NCBI RefSeq assembly: GCF_016801865.2
Contig: NC_068937.1
Location: forward strand, 10,659,605 to 10,723,604
Source of the DNA: Culex pipiens pallens
Taxonomy: Eukaryota; Arthropoda; Insecta; Diptera; Culicidae
Length of the DNA stretch: 64,000 bases
Direction: 5' to 3'
Shown here in pieces: positions 21,311-34,599 of this stretch. The notes below the pieces were generated by a model, which was not told the DNA's origin, searched no databases, and saw only the letters and a list, made by a program, of their open reading frames with translations. Made by a program: the position numbers and the translations under genes. Position 1 is the stretch's first letter, and each line of letters starts with the position of its first letter.

Positions 21311-22700
21311 GCTCGAAGCTTTAATGCGTTTCACGTTTGATGAAGGTGCAGAAAAGTGAGGTTATGTCACTTCATAAAGCTATATTCGGAGATCCTAAGG
21401 AATGCGGTCTAGAAAAGTTGCGCATTTTTTTCGTGGCCTCTCCAAAAAAAAAGTTGACAATTCGGAGATTCTGGAAGAAAAACAATAAAAAAATGAAAAT
21501 AGCAGAGCAAAGCAAAGAAAAAAATTAAAAGATTTAAATATTTAAAAAAATCTAAATGCTGAAACTACAAAAAAAAACAAACACAAATTAAGATATTTGA
21601 AAACCCAAATTCAAAAAATTAAGAGTTATAAAAAATGCAAAAATAAAAAGTAAAAGCAAAAAAATTACAATTCCCGAAAATCAACATTTAAAAAATCTTA
21701 AACTTTTAAATTTAAAAATCATTTAATCCTCATAATTCTTGAATTACTTTATTGAATTCCTAAATTCCTAAATTTCTTAATTCAAAAAATCCTCAATTTC
21801 CTGTATTCAAAAATCCTTCAACTTCTAAATTCTCATTTTAAAATTCTTAGATTTTTCAATTCTTATTTTTTTTGAATTCTTTGAACTTTAAATCTTAAAT
21901 TTGAAAAATCTTTGAATTTTAAATTCTTAATTTTCAAATTCTTTAATGTTTTGAATTTTTCAATTTATCAATTCTTTGATTTTTGAATCCTTTTATTTTT
22001 ACATTATGCCATTTTTAAATTCTTTAATTTTCAAGTTATTTAATTTTGAAATGGTTTAATTTTAAAGTTCTTTAATTTTTTAATTCTTCAATTTTAAATT
22101 AATTCGTCTTAAATTCTTTAATTTTCAATTTCATTAATTTTTTACTTCTTAAATATTTAAATTCTTGAATTTTAAATTTCTACTTTTTTTATTTCTTAAA
22201 ATTTTTAATACCTCGATTTTTAAATTCTTAAATTTTCAAATGAATAACTTCTTTAATTCTTAAATTTAATATTTTTTATTTCCTCAATTTTGAAAATCTT
22301 TCATTTTCTAATTTTTTTTTGTTTCTTGAAACTAATAAAATAAAATTCTGAAACTTTTAAATTGATATTTTTCAGAAATTTTTGATTTTTTAAATTCTTT
22401 TATGTTTTTAAATTCATAAAATTTTAAATTCTCAAATTTTTAAATTTTTAAATTCTAAGATTTTTAAATTCTATTTTTTTCAATTCTAAAATTTTTAAAT
22501 TTTCAAATTCTTAAATTTGAAAATTCTTAAATTTTTATTTTCTTGAATTTTTAAATTCTTAAATGTTTCAGTTCTTGAATTTTGAAATTCCATTTCTTTT
22601 GTTTCTTAAATTTTTAAATTCTTGAATTTTAAATTCTTTGATTCTCAAATTCATATTATTTTCGTAATATCTTTTTTTTTGTTTGTTTTTATTTAATTCT
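21311..22700. repeat. AT-rich low-complexity tract
   Basis: From 21540 the sequence consists of irregular TTAAATTCTT, TTGAATTTT and AAATTTTTAAATTC words without a fixed period. A short frame at 21337-21528 is Lys-rich from composition. Confidence 0.7.
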
Positions 22701-23330
22701 TGAATGCCACCATCTCATGTTATAGAAAATCAGTCACCTCGGCAGTCATATTTTAGGTTATAAACCCAACTTTTGAGAAAGATAAAAAATTCTTTAATGG
22801 ATTATCCGGAGTAAAATCCTAATTGAAATTTGATTTTTTTCTGGATATCTTTATTGTGGATTTCTTGGATTTTAAATTTTTTAAATTTTGTGGTTTTTTG
22901 TTATTTTTTTTTCATTTTATGGTTTTTTCCTATTTCTCAATTTTGTAAATTAGTTTTTTTAAGTTCATATTTTTTGAGTTTCTAATTGTTCACGATTGTT
23001 CACGCTCCATTCAATAACTGATTTTTTCAAATTATATTGACAGACCGTTTTGAAGTTTTTCAAAAAAAAAAATCTTCTTGGTTTGTGACAATAAGACATA
23101 AGACAATATTTCCCAGCGAAAATTTGGCTCGAAGCTCGAGCCAAAATTCTCACTAGGTTATAGGATGTCATTTATACACTCCAAATTATCATAATTATAG
23201 TTGAATAAATCTTCAAGTTGACTTTTTAAATGATTAAAAAAAGTCAATTAAATGACCCAAATCCGCTAACTCCATAATGTAAACAAATAACTCTAACCTA
23301 ACTTCAGGTCAAAACTAGTAGTCAACACTG
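22701..23330. other. AT-rich unassigned sequence
   Basis: No gene or repeat boundary is supported. Confidence 0.4.
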
Positions 23331-25800
23331 GGATCGAATATGCCCTCCATGCCCACTCGGTCAAAACGCAAAACGCCGAATGGAATTCAATTCACATTTT
23401 CCAACCGATTGGGTGTTGCCAATGTTGACAGCTGGGGGAACGGAAGGGGAAAGCCACAACGAGAACCAGAAGTAAACAAATAAAGGGCGTAACAAATAAG
23501 AACACAAACGAACTGGGCACAAACCTTTAATCGCAAATCACAAAATCGGTCAACGGTTGGGTGTTTTGCACAGTTGAAAAAGATGAAGATTTTTTTCAGG
23601 AGTGTGGGAGTGTAAACGTCACTTTGACGTTTGCGTCATGTGACGTTTTGAGGCGTATTTTTAACCCAAAAGAAACTTATTTTTTTAATGTGCTCGCGGC
23701 AAAAATGCAAACTAGAGCGCCCAGTTCCCGGTGCATGGGAAAAAGAACGACGCGGTTGACAAAGCAAAACAAAACAAGTGCACTCTGACAATAATTTCTG
23801 CCAGCTTTGTTTTGTTTTGGTTTGCGTTTTTTGCGCAAGCGCGCGCTGACAGCGCGCGTTTTCGCACAAACACCTCGATTCAAAAGTAAAAATGAAAATT
23901 TGCTTTTGTTTTGGAGATTTTTGCGCACAGCGAAGTGAAAGTTGGCAACTGTCAAAATTTAAAGAAGACGAAGATTAATCTACTTTTAAAAACTGACAGT
24001 TCCCGATTGTCTGCAAAGTGAGCGGAGTGCAGTGACATTGCAAGTTCACAAAATTTGCAAAAAAAGGTGAAATTAAAATTGAATCGCTTTTTTGAAATTG
24101 TGTGAACATGACGTGCACTTTCTTGCATCATTTGTTTTTTTGAATGCAATTTTGCGTGCAAGAAGTGCCATTTACACATAACACTGATTGAAGGGTGTGT
24201 TCGCCCAGCGTTCCGGGAATTGAAGCGCTTCCAAAATTTATGGCTTTAATTTAAAAACGCTAAACCAATAACTCGTTGGGTTTCCTTTGAGCGTGTACTG
24301 AAGAAAAAACGGAAACAATGGTGCACATTGCGTGATGTTATCTAATAAATTAAGTTTTTCGGTTGTAAGTTGGTTTGAGGGTAGTTCAAGCAATTTATGT
24401 TTGTTAATCTGTCAGTGTTACTTTTTGACAGTTTACACGCTCAATTTAAAATACTTGAAACTAAAAAATAATGAAAATAATAATAATCTACATATTCAAG
24501 ATTCTATGTAGATTTGTTTTACAGTGTAATATGCGCTTCAGGAAGAAACGTCAAAATTTTATGGCATGCCGAAATTATGGCAAACTTCAAAATACTCGCC
24601 AATTTCCTTCCCTTTTCAGCATTCCTTCCAAAAAAACACGTAATTTCCCAACAAATCACCTGCATCGACCCGACTCCATCTCCGCGTCATCTCGTAAGCA
24701 CCTTTTGTCGACCTGCTCTTTATTATTGCCATAAGACTCGGCGATTGTGCCTTTGTTTTTTTTTCTCCGGCGGTTTTCTTCGCCGGCGCCCTACCCCCAC
24801 AACCCTCGGCTCGGAATTCTATTGTTCTCCTTAAGAAAAAAAAACCAGATCTCGCTCGCTCGCGCATATTTTCAGGGCGGATCTTACGCAACCTCCTTTT
24901 TTCCATCCGACCACGGACCCTCAGCTGATGGTGCCCTCCCGTGCGGGGTTTTGCGGTTCCAAGTCTCTTTTAGAGACTTGCGGAGTCATTGGTGGGACCT
25001 TGCAGTCTACGTACTACGAAGTATCCCTTGGTCAGTAATTAAAATTGGGTTATTTTAAAACTTTTTTTGTATTTCTGATCAACCGTGTAACATTTGTTTA
25101 CAGTCAGCTGTCAAAGCTACACAGTCAAATGAGATTCACCGAATCTTAAAATTTAACTCAGTTGTAGCTCGATCTGTCAAAACACACGACGAACAAATTC
25201 TAAACATTTTTACTTAAATTTGACGTTTAAGGGTCCACTCTAATGAGACTTCCACGAGTTTTGGTGCACCAAAACGAAATCCGAAATGCTGCACTCCGTG
25301 TGTAGAGCGCCAAGAAAGAGTTCGTTTTGATCGTTTTCATTACAATCAATTGAACAAACACTAAATCACGGGTACCTGCAGCGAACAACAACAACGCTGC
25401 CTCGCTGTATGTGTGCGCTGCTGCATCGCTTTAAAAAGCCGGCCTAATGTGGTACAATATCTGTCTTCTAAATCCAGCAACAAGCCACCACCAAGACTAC
25501 TACGAAGGTGTGCGCTCGTCGACCTTCTTTCCGCTTGTTGAACAAAACCCAGGCTATTAAGCGAGAAAAGAGGAAAAATAAGCAAATGTTTACTCCGCGC
25601 GGTTTCTCTCGAACAAGTGGATGTGTTTACTTGGACTTGATTTCTGGCCGAGTGCGATTATTGCCTAATAATCCAGTCGAGCACTGGGTGAACCCCGCTG
25701 GTAAATGTTGGTTTATGGTAATCTTGCTTTTGGCGGAAAAACGAGTTGGGTTGGGTTTGTGCAACCTTGTTATCAAAAAAATCCTGGCAAAAAATTAGGT
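23331..25800. other. Unique GC-richer island without a clear gene
   Basis: GC and CpG are raised with several short frames on both strands, none over 106 codons and none recognised. The words TGACAG and CTGTCAAA are frequent. A perfect hairpin, CAAGTCTCT and its complement with a 3-nt loop, sits at 24960-24980. The island may be promoter or intronic sequence of a host gene. Confidence 0.4.
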
Positions 25801-25978
25801 AAACATCTTAACCTAATTTAAAAGAGATTTGGGTAACTTTCGGGCAGCGTGCAACTGTCAAATTTGATGATCGAAACGTAATTGGATTCGCATAACCTAG
25901 CGCCTTAGTTGTTTAAAGGTCTACTTTAAACAAAGCTTCCCAAATTTGAGTTCAATTTACTCACTTTATATAATAAGC

Positions 25979-26318
25979 ATGTTTGTCATGTTTGTCATTT
26001 TTGTCATTTTGTCATTTTTGACGTTTTGACATTTTTGAAGTTTTTGACGTTTTGACATTTTTGAAATTTTTGACATTTTTAATATTTTTAATATTTTTTT
26101 TCATATTTTTAATATTTTTAATATTTTTGTCATTTTTGACATTTTTGACTTTTTTACATTTTTGACATTTTCGACATTTTTGACATTTTTGTCATTTTTG
26201 TCATTTTTGTCATTTTTGTCATTTTTGTCATTTTTGTCATTTTTGTCATTTTTGTCATTTTTGTCATTTTTGTCATTTTTGTAATTTTTGTCATTTTTGT
26301 AATTTTTGTCATTTTTTG
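25979..26318. repeat. 10-bp satellite TTTTTGTCAT
   Basis: Tandem units of TTTTTGTCAT, with TTTTTGACAT and TTTTTAATAT variants towards the left, run for about 340 bp. The minus-strand frame repeating KND is produced by the repeat. Confidence 0.9.
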
Positions 26319-26320
26319 TG

Positions 26321-26765
26321 GTAAGATTACGCCTCAAGTCCTTTCTTGTCAATATTAATGATTACAGTACATCCAAGGGGCTGGAAACTCTAATATTACT
26401 TAGGAATACTGAGTATACTAACGATATTCCAGTATACTTGTTAATATACTAACCGAAGAGCAATAAACTGTTAGTATATTGAGATACTCTTCGTATATTG
26501 GTAAGTATACTGGCGAGATGTAAAAGAAATAATAAGTATACTAACATATATTTTGATATACTGGTTGACAAAATAATTCTAGCTCTAAGAGTTTCCAACC
26601 CCTTGAGTACATCCGAGTTAACCCGAAAATGTATAGCAAAAATTAAAGCGGCCAGGCCTACTGCGTTGCATTAACCGCAGAGACAGATTCTGTGAACGGA
26701 TCACATTTCACAGAATCATCAGGGGAGGAAGGATGCGTGGACATACCGTACCAAACGCTCCGAAT
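26321..26765 (-). mobile_element. Non-LTR retrotransposon fragment (interrupted)
   Basis: The flanks of a nested MITE (26321-26373 and 26606-26765) together match the element at 42157-42396: TTGTCAATATTAAT, AGTACATCC, TTAAAGCGGCCAG, GGATTCTGTGAACGGAT and CCGTACCAAACGCTCCG. Its left edge meets the satellite and its right edge is not resolved. Orientation is taken from the other copy. Confidence 0.65.
26374..26605. mobile_element. Nested hAT-like MITE
   Basis: Ends are CAAGGGGCTGGAAACTCT and, inverted, CAAGGGGTTGGAAACTCT, with an 8-bp duplication AGTACATC at 26366-26373 and 26606-26613. Length is 232 bp. The inside repeats AGTATACT-type words. Comparison with the copy at 42157-42396 shows the uninterrupted target. 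Confidence 0.9.
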
Positions 26766-26816
26766 CAGTTGTGGTGTGGTGTGTTAGTGTAAATTTGGCA
26801 GATAATAATATTTAGA

Positions 26817-27392
26817 GGCGGGGGGGGGGGGGTTGGGAGGGGGAGGAAATGAGGATAGGAGAAGGGGAAGGTGGGAAAGGGATAATATTGATATTTGATC
26901 AATAGAATATTATATAAAATAAGGGAAAAAAACTTCTATCAAATAATGATAGATAAAATGGATAGATCTCACCAAATCAAGATTCAGATTCAACGATCCA
27001 TAATAAACCTCCTTCACAAGCAAAATTCCGATCCATCGGCTTGGTAGATTTCGTAGGGATTGGAACCCAGCATTCCAATTTCCTTGGAACAGCTTCCCGA
27101 CGTCTTCAACGATATCCATACGAAAAGAAAGTAGAAATCCCTTCTAGAACAACACTCGGAAGACTTCACTCTTTCTGCAGAAATGCCAGTTCTTCGCTTT
27201 GGCAGCTTACACCTCACAAAGTTTTCCGCGGATGATGACATTACAACCAACTCAAAAAAAGGCAAAATACGGATCTAATATCTGGTGTCTAAATTTTCTA
27301 AAATTTTCCTAGAAGGTTAATTTTAAATTCGAAAAAAAACATGACGCAGCAAAAAAATTTCACGCCCGCACGCACCGATTACTACGATCAAC
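26817..27392. other. G-rich tract and unresolved short frames
   Basis: Positions 26817-26881 are G-rich on the plus strand, with a long G run and several GGG groups able to form a quadruplex in principle. From 26910 to 27265 two overlapping minus frames (69 and 83 codons) and one plus frame (64 codons) occur in balanced-composition sequence. I recognise none. A decayed coding fragment is possible. Confidence 0.35.
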
Positions 27393-28168
27393 CTTTGACA
27401 TTTTTGACATTTTTGACGTTTTTGACATTTTTGACATTTTTGACATTTTTGACATTTTTGACATTTTTGACATTTTTGACATTTTTGACATTTTTGACAT
27501 TTTTGACATTTTTGACATTTTTGACATTTTTGTCATTTTTGACATTTTTGACATTTTTGACATTTTTGACATTTTTGACATTTTTGACATTTTTGTCATT
27601 TTTGACATTTTTGACATTTTTGACATTTTTGTCATTTTTGACATTTTTGTCATTTTTGACATTTTTGACATTTTTGACATTTTTGACATTTTTGACATTT
27701 TTGACATTTTTGACATTTTTGACATTTTTGACATTTTTGACATTTTTGACATTTTTGACATTTTTGACATTTTTGACATTTTTGACATTTTTGACATTTT
27801 TGACATTTGTGTCATTTTTGACATTTTTGACATTTTTGACTTTTGTGACATATTTGACATTTTTGTATTTTTTGTCATTTTTGACATTTGTGTCATTTTT
27901 GACATTTTTGACATTTTTGACATTTTTGACTTTTGTGACATATTTGACATTTTTGACATTTTTGACATTTTTGACATTTTTGAAATTTTTGAATTTTTTG
28001 TCATTTTTGACATTTGTGTCATTTTTGACATTTTTGACATTTGTGACATATTTGACATTTTTGTATTTTTTGTCATTTTGTACATATTTGACATTTTAAA
28101 CATTTTTGTATTTTTTGTCATTTTTCACATTTCTATTAAAAAATACATATTTGACACTTTTGACATTT
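27393..28168. repeat. 10-bp satellite TTTTTGACAT
   Basis: Near-perfect tandem units with scattered TTTTTGTCAT, TTTGTGACAT and TATTTGACAT variants, more divergent towards 28000-28168. Open frames in both directions (about 250 codons) are repeat artefacts. Confidence 0.95.
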
Positions 28169-28815
28169 TTGACATTATTGATCACTTTGATCATTTTGAT
28201 CATTTTGATAATTTTGATCATTTTGATAATTTTGATCATTTTGATAATTTTGATCATTTTGATCATTTGGATCATTTGGATCATTTTGATCATTTTGATC
28301 ATTTTGATCATTTTGATCATTTTGATCATTTTGATCATTTTGATCATTTTGATCATTTTGATCATTTTGATCATTTTGATCATTTTGATCATTTTGATCA
28401 TTTTGATCTTTTTGATCATTTTGATCATTTTGATCATTTTGATCATTTTGATCATTTTGATCATTTTGATCATTTTGATCATTTTGATCATTTTGATCAT
28501 TTTGATCATTTTGATCATTTTGATCATTTTGATCATTTTGATCATTTTGATCATTTTGATCATTTTGATCATTTTGATCATTTTGATCATTTTGATCATT
28601 TTGATCATTTTGATCATTTTGATCATTTTGATCATTTTGATCATTTTGATCATTTTGATCATTTTGATCATTTTGATCATTTTGATCATTTTGATCATTT
28701 TGATCATTTTGATCATTTTGATCATTTTGATCATTTTGATCATTTTGATCATTTTGATCATTTTGATCATTTTGATCAGTTTGATCATTTTGGTCATTTT
28801 GGTCATTTTGGTCAT
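28169..28815. repeat. 9-bp satellite TTTTGATCA
   Basis: About 70 tandem units of CATTTTGAT, very homogeneous from 28270 to 28770, with a few GATAA, GGATC and GGTC variants at the edges. It abuts the 10-bp array. Each unit carries GATC. Three long open frames are artefacts. Confidence 0.95.
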
Positions 28816-30119
28816 TTTGTGTAGTTTTGGTCTTTTGGTCTTGAGTCTTGAGTATTTAATGTTGAAACTTGAGTCATGTTTCTTGGTATCGAGATGAATA
28901 AACCTGTTACTTAAAAAGTGGGCGATTTATTTCGTCGAAAACTTAACAAAAGATCAACATTTTCACCTCAACAATTCACCCAAATTTTATCAAGATCCTC
29001 CAATCTGCCCACCATTGTTAACGCCAACGTCACCGCAGGCCATCGTGTTTGAATGCTTTCTCATAAGTTCCCCGTCGTTCCGGAGGTGCGTCCAAAGTGG
29101 CCAAAAGTGCAAGTTGTGGTCACCATTAATAACCGTTTATGGAAAAAGATCAATGCAGATAACCAACTGCATTGTTGTGATTCAAGTGTACCAAACAAAC
29201 ATGGATGCTGTCAAAGTACACGCTTATTTTGAAAACTTGTTTATAGTCGACGAACTCAAATGTCAACAATACACGATTGTTGGTAACTAGTCAAAAATAA
29301 TTACAATTTAACCGAAAAATATGAAAGTGAAATTTTACACAATTTTGTGTACATTGACGTTTCTTCAAATTTAGTTAAATTTTATTCAGTTTTCAGGAGT
29401 TTCAGTAATCGTGCACTTTTGACATTTCGCCACCTCTTGAACCTTCAACCACGTTGCTCCTCACGGAAGCGACCTCTTCTCAGCCTCTCCTAACCGGGGC
29501 CGCACCCTCTTCATCAATAGAGGTTAAGTCTGAGGACTGAAGAGGTCTCTCAAAGCCAACTTGTAGGTGCTAGATTATTAATTGATCTTCGCTCGCAACG
29601 CTTTAGCGGACGCTTCCAAGTGCCGGAAAAAGGTTCGTCGTCTTCGCAGGGGTGTGTTGTTACGACATCGGACGGACCGTCCGTCGTCGTCGTCTTGGTC
29701 TACCCAGGAAAGTGAAAGATTATTGGGGATCGACGGTGAGAAGCGTCGACTTAGGGTTTTGCGCGCGCGGTTAAAATGTATGACGAAATCTTGAAGTTGG
29801 ACGCGGTTGATTAACGAGAGAGAGAGGCGGCTTTTTGAGTTATCTTCAGGCGTTTTTTTTTTGTTGGGGTCTTGCACTTTTTTCGACGAGGGGGTCTTTC
29901 CCTGCGGTCACACCGTGTGTCAATATGGCGTGATTTGGACGGAGTCCATGCTGGCCGCCGGTGGTGGTCGGTGAATGGGTTGGAATTTGATTAATTTGTT
30001 GTAAATCGCTGTCGGATTACATCACTTTCTAGGGGGGATGGAGATGTTTAAGTGTTTGATGAGATTTAATGACCTGAAGACAAGCGGTTAATTGGAGAAT
30101 TTTGATTAAATTCATTCAA
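28816..30119. other. Unique sequence, GC-rich in the middle
   Basis: A hairpin with arms GACCTCTTCTCAG and its near complement lies at 29471-29547. Around 29580-29960 GC rises, and overlapping frames of 70 and 99 codons on opposite strands are unrecognised. Nothing further is supported. Confidence 0.4.
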
Positions 30120-33090
30120 ATCTGACAGATGAAAGTTTGGAGTCAAAATTTGTCAAAACCAAACTCACTAATGAATGAGTAGAAATTGTTCATTAATTTC
30201 TTAGTAAAATTCACCCAAATCGAATTGCCTGCAAACATTAAAAACAAAATTTAGTCTAAATTAAAATTAGTTTTGACTTATATTTTATTTAGCGTGTATT
30301 TGTTGACAATGATTTAACGAAATCTAAATTTACTCAGATTTTGACAAAACCAAAATTACCCAATTATGAGTAAGAGAAACAATTTACTGATTTGTGTGCA
30401 TTTCACCCCATTTTCATTTAATTGTGACGAAAATTTACCCTAATTTGGCAATCTACTCAGAAATGAGTAAGTAAACAAGTGTCAGATTTGAGTGGATTTT
30501 ACTCGATTTTTATTCTGAGACAAATTCATTCAAGTTTGACTTTTGCTCAACTCACTCATTTTTAAGTAGCTTTTGTTTTGACGAATGTTGAGGGAAATTT
30601 ATCAAAATTGGCAATTATCTGAAGGAGCCATTAGACTATGGCAAACAAACAAACCAACTCACCAACAAACAAACAAATTGACAGTTTGGCAGTTTGCATA
30701 CATTCGGCTTTGTTTACGAGTTAAAGTTTAAACTAATACTTGCTTTACTTTTTTTTACAGTTTCCGTACAATTTCAACACGATTTTTTTCTCATGGAATT
30801 TCTCATTAATTCAACGTTTTAACGAATTTGGAGGGAAATTACCCTAAATTGGAAATTGTCTGACTTACTCTTTTTTGAGTAGTTGAAAAAACGACTTTTC
30901 CTAGATCAAAATTAATTAAAAATTAGTGAGTGAGATTATTCTAAGTTTTGAGTGGATTGTACTCAATTTCTATTCTGAGCGAAATTTACTCCAATTTTAA
31001 ACTTGCTGTACTTATTTTTGAGTAGTTTCTAATTTCTAATTTCTGAGTAGCTTTTTGTACAGAAAAAACAGCTTTTCTCGGAAATCTTAACTATTCATGA
31101 ATAAGTAAGTAATTGAGACATATGTCAGATTTAAGCCGATTTATTTTGATTTTTATTCTGAGAAAAAATTTGTTCTATACTTGCCTGACTTACTTATCGT
31201 TGAGTAGTTTCTATTTTGACGAATTGATTTATATATTTTTACGGTTTTGTTTGACGACCGCTTTTTTTATTTTGAAACTAATTTACAGCAATTTTTTAAG
31301 CAAAAGCATTTTTATGTAGTGTTTTTACAATTCCAGCTCGATTTTTATTATCAGGGAAATTCACTTTCATTTGACGTTTTAACGAATTCGGAAGGAAACT
31401 TACCAAATTTTGGATATTGTCAGACTTGCTCATTTTTGGGTAGTTTTATTTTTACAAAAAACAGCTTTTACTAAGATCAAAATTATTCAAAATTAGTAAG
31501 TGAGACAAACGTCAGATTTGAGTGGACTGTACTAAATTTCTACCCTGAGAGAAATTTACTCCAATTTGAAACTTGCTCGAGTTACTTAGTTTTGAGTAGT
31601 TTCAGACTGACATATAACTGAGTAGTTTTTTGTAAACAAAAAATAAGATGTTTAGTATTTTTTTGTTCACAAAAATAGCTTTAGATTAGATCAAAATAAT
31701 TCAGAAATTAGTGAGTGAGACCATTGTCAAAATTGAGTTGGTTGTTCTCAATTTCTATGCTGAGAGAAATTTACTCCAATTTAGCATGTTTTAGACTTAC
31801 TTATTTTTGAGTAGTTTCTGACTAACTTATTTCTGAGTTGCTTTTTGTACACAAAAAAAACGGCTTTTCTCCAAAATCTAAACTGCCCATAAATGAATTT
31901 GTGAGACAAATGTCAGATTTGAGTGGATTTATTTTGATTTTTATTCGGAGAAAAAATCACTCCAGTTTTACACTTGCTTGACTTACTCATTTTTAAGTAG
32001 TTTCTGATTTGACGAATTTTGAGGGATATTTACCCAAATAAGGCAATTGTTTTACTAACTATTTTTTTTGAGTAGTACCATTAAAAAAAAAAACAGTTTA
32101 TTCCAAATTTGAAATTAGCCAATTCTGAGAGAAATTTGCTTTGTATAAACTTTGAGGAAATTTTACCTTAATTTAGCAATTGACTGACCTAAATCTAAAC
32201 TGCCCAGAAATGAATTTGTCTAAATGTCAGATTTGAGTGGATTTATTTTGATTTTTATTCTGAGAAAAATCACTCCAGTTTTACACTTGCTTGACTTACT
32301 CATTTTTAAGTAGTTTCTGATTTGGCGAATTTTGAGGGGCAATTTCTTACCAACTATTTTTTTTTTTTTGTGGTACTATTACAAAAAAACAGTGTATTCC
32401 AAATTTGAAATTAGTGGGAAATGGGCAATTCTGAGAGAAATTTGCTTTGAATGAACTTTGAGGAAATTTTACCTTAATTTAGCAATTGACTGACCTTTCT
32501 GAGTAGTTTTTGTACTTTTTCCAAAATCGACGTTACTAAGAAATGAGTATTTCTGAGTAGTTTTTGTACAAAATATATAAAAAAAATGTCAAGATCGAAA
32601 TTACTCAGAAGTATATCATTCTGAGAGACATTTGTCTGACTTATGCATTTCTGAGTAGTTTTTGCAATGCAAAAATAGTATTTTTGAAAATTTAAATTAC
32701 CCAGCAGTGAGTAATTGCATGACTTACTCAATTTTAAGTAGTTTCTATTTTGACGAATTTTGAGGTATATTTACCCAACTATGGCAACTATCTGACTTAC
32801 ATTTGACTGAGTAGTTTTTGTACTAATATTTAAAAAAACACACAGCCTACATTACTCAGAAATAAGTAGTTCTGAGAAAAATTAGATCAAAGCGAATTTC
32901 GAGGAAATTTTACCTCAATTTGGTAACTGTCTGACTTACGCATTTTTGAGTAGTTTTTGTACAAAAATAGATTTTTTTTAAAGTTGATTTTACCCAGAAG
33001 TGAGTAATTCTGAGAGAAATTCGCACCTATTTAACACTTGCATGATTTACCCATTTTTGAGTAGTTTTTGTTTTGACGAAATTTGAGATT
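30120..33090. repeat. Degenerate tandem field with ACTCA...TGAGT words
   Basis: Related blocks of roughly 200-300 bp recur: GTCAGATTTGAGTGGATT, TTTATTCTGAGA, AAATTTACTCCAATTT, GACTTACTCATTTTTGAGTAG and TTTTGACGAATTTTGAGGG. Divergence is high. The spaced palindrome ACTCATTTNTGAGTA is the most frequent element. Short frames here are not genes. Confidence 0.75.
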
Positions 33091-34220
33091 GCCTCATACC
33101 ATTGATTAAATTTAATTGAGTTGCAAGCAATCAATATTTCGCCAAATTTTCCACATGACTCGTCACATTCCAAAGCAAACAACCGAGCAATTTTCCCAAC
33201 ACATTTCACACACATTTTTTGCATCACATTTGCATTCTCTTGACAACCAGAGCAGAACTCGCCAAAGTAAACAAACAAAAAAGTTCTTCCAACTCACTTT
33301 AGCGCGCGCGCGCTGCGCACCTGCAATTTGCGCTAAAACCACTTTCTAAATCTCCCTCCTTCGCGACGGTGGTCGACCGATCCATCAAAGCGACCGCGCG
33401 ACTTGACCAACTCAAAAATTGACCGTCTGTCCATTAGTCGTCCAACTGTCAATTTACACAGTCTGTCAAATTACAGACTCGCGCGCGATCGCGCGCTCTT
33501 CTTCTCGGTGGACTACTTTGATTCCGACCCCGAAAAAGTCAGTCACCTTTTGTTTGTTTCCTCTTTCTTGCTTTGCTTTTTAAAATAAAACAGCTGTTTG
33601 ATCTAATATTCGCTCAAAATTTTCCATATGAGCTCATCGCGCTTCATTGCTTGATTATTAACTAATTTGTTTTTCTTCTCTCTACTTTTCTACTCATTTC
33701 AGACTCCAAACCACGAATTTCTTCGCAAGATGTTTTTGACCCCGCCCGGCGCAGCAAGCTCTGGTTTTGACTGATCCCCATATGCGTGTTGTTGTAAAGA
33801 GGAAAAATTAGATCTGGAAAAAGCGCAGCTTTTTCAGGTCGTCTCGGAAGCGAGGAAGTGTTGTTTTTTTTTCGGAAATTTTGGAAGAAAAAAAAAATCA
33901 GTGCTAGCGGGAATTTGCCTCCGGAAGAGAAAAAAAAAGTAAGCAAATGTGAGCCTTTTCGTTTGAGAGTGTAAGTGATCACGCGTGTGTGCGGTTGAGA
34001 TTTTTTGGAATTTTGGTCCAGAACTGATGAGGAGGAAGAGCTTCGACGGATGAAAAATAAACCGGTGGAAGGGGTGAAGAAGAGATGCTGCTTGCTGGCC
34101 GGTGGTGCCGCTGACTTTTATGCCACTTTGGTAACGGTAAGTTTACTGGTTGATGATCTGGCCTCACATATGTGTGTGTGGATTGGGGGGATTATGTATG
34201 TTAAGTGTGTTTGAAAAGTG
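33091..34220. other. GC-richer unique island with splice-like signals
   Basis: GCGCGC words occur near 33300 and 33480. A strong acceptor-like tract ends in TTTCAG at 33703, and a consensus donor GTAAGT begins at 34138. Frames between them are broken by stops, so a coding exon is not supported. An untranslated exon is possible. Confidence 0.3.
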
Positions 34221-34225
34221 GCATA

Positions 34226-34401
34226 TGTAGAGGAGTGCTCGACACCTTTGTTAATCATCACCTTGAACCGAGAGGGTTGAGCTTACGAAAGTGGGGAGGA
34301 AACGGGAATCAGCGTGTAGCAGACAGGGAGGACGGAAGGTAGTTCGCGGAAGGAGAGAATTGGTGTGATTCTGGAGCGGCTCCGAAATGGAACCTTCTAC
34401 A
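34226..34401 (+). repeat. 5' LTR, 176 bp
   Basis: Starts TGTAGAGGAG and ends CCTTCTACA, with inverted TGTAGA/TCTACA termini. Confidence 0.95.
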
Positions 34402-34599
34402 TCTGGCGACGAGGACAACAGGATGGAGTGAAAGTGACCAAATCTAGCGGAATTAGTGGACGGATTTGCAGTGAATGGAACCGACGGGTTCTCGTTTTGC
34501 TGTTTGGTGGATTTCGGTGCCCAACGGGGCGTAGCGCTGCCATGTTTTCCATTGTGTTCTACGATTAGCAGGCGTAGAAAACTGTTATACAAGCTTGGA

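Noticed and set aside
26101..26352. Lys-Asn-Asp repeat frame
   Set aside because: It is a direct translation of the TTTTTGTCAT array.
27341..28897. Frames of about 240-263 codons in the 9/10-bp satellites
   Set aside because: These frames are made only of repeat units and are open on both strands at once.
33704..34137. Exon between a strong acceptor and GTAAGT donor
   Set aside because: All frames across the segment contain stops, so it is at best untranslated; left as a note on the island.
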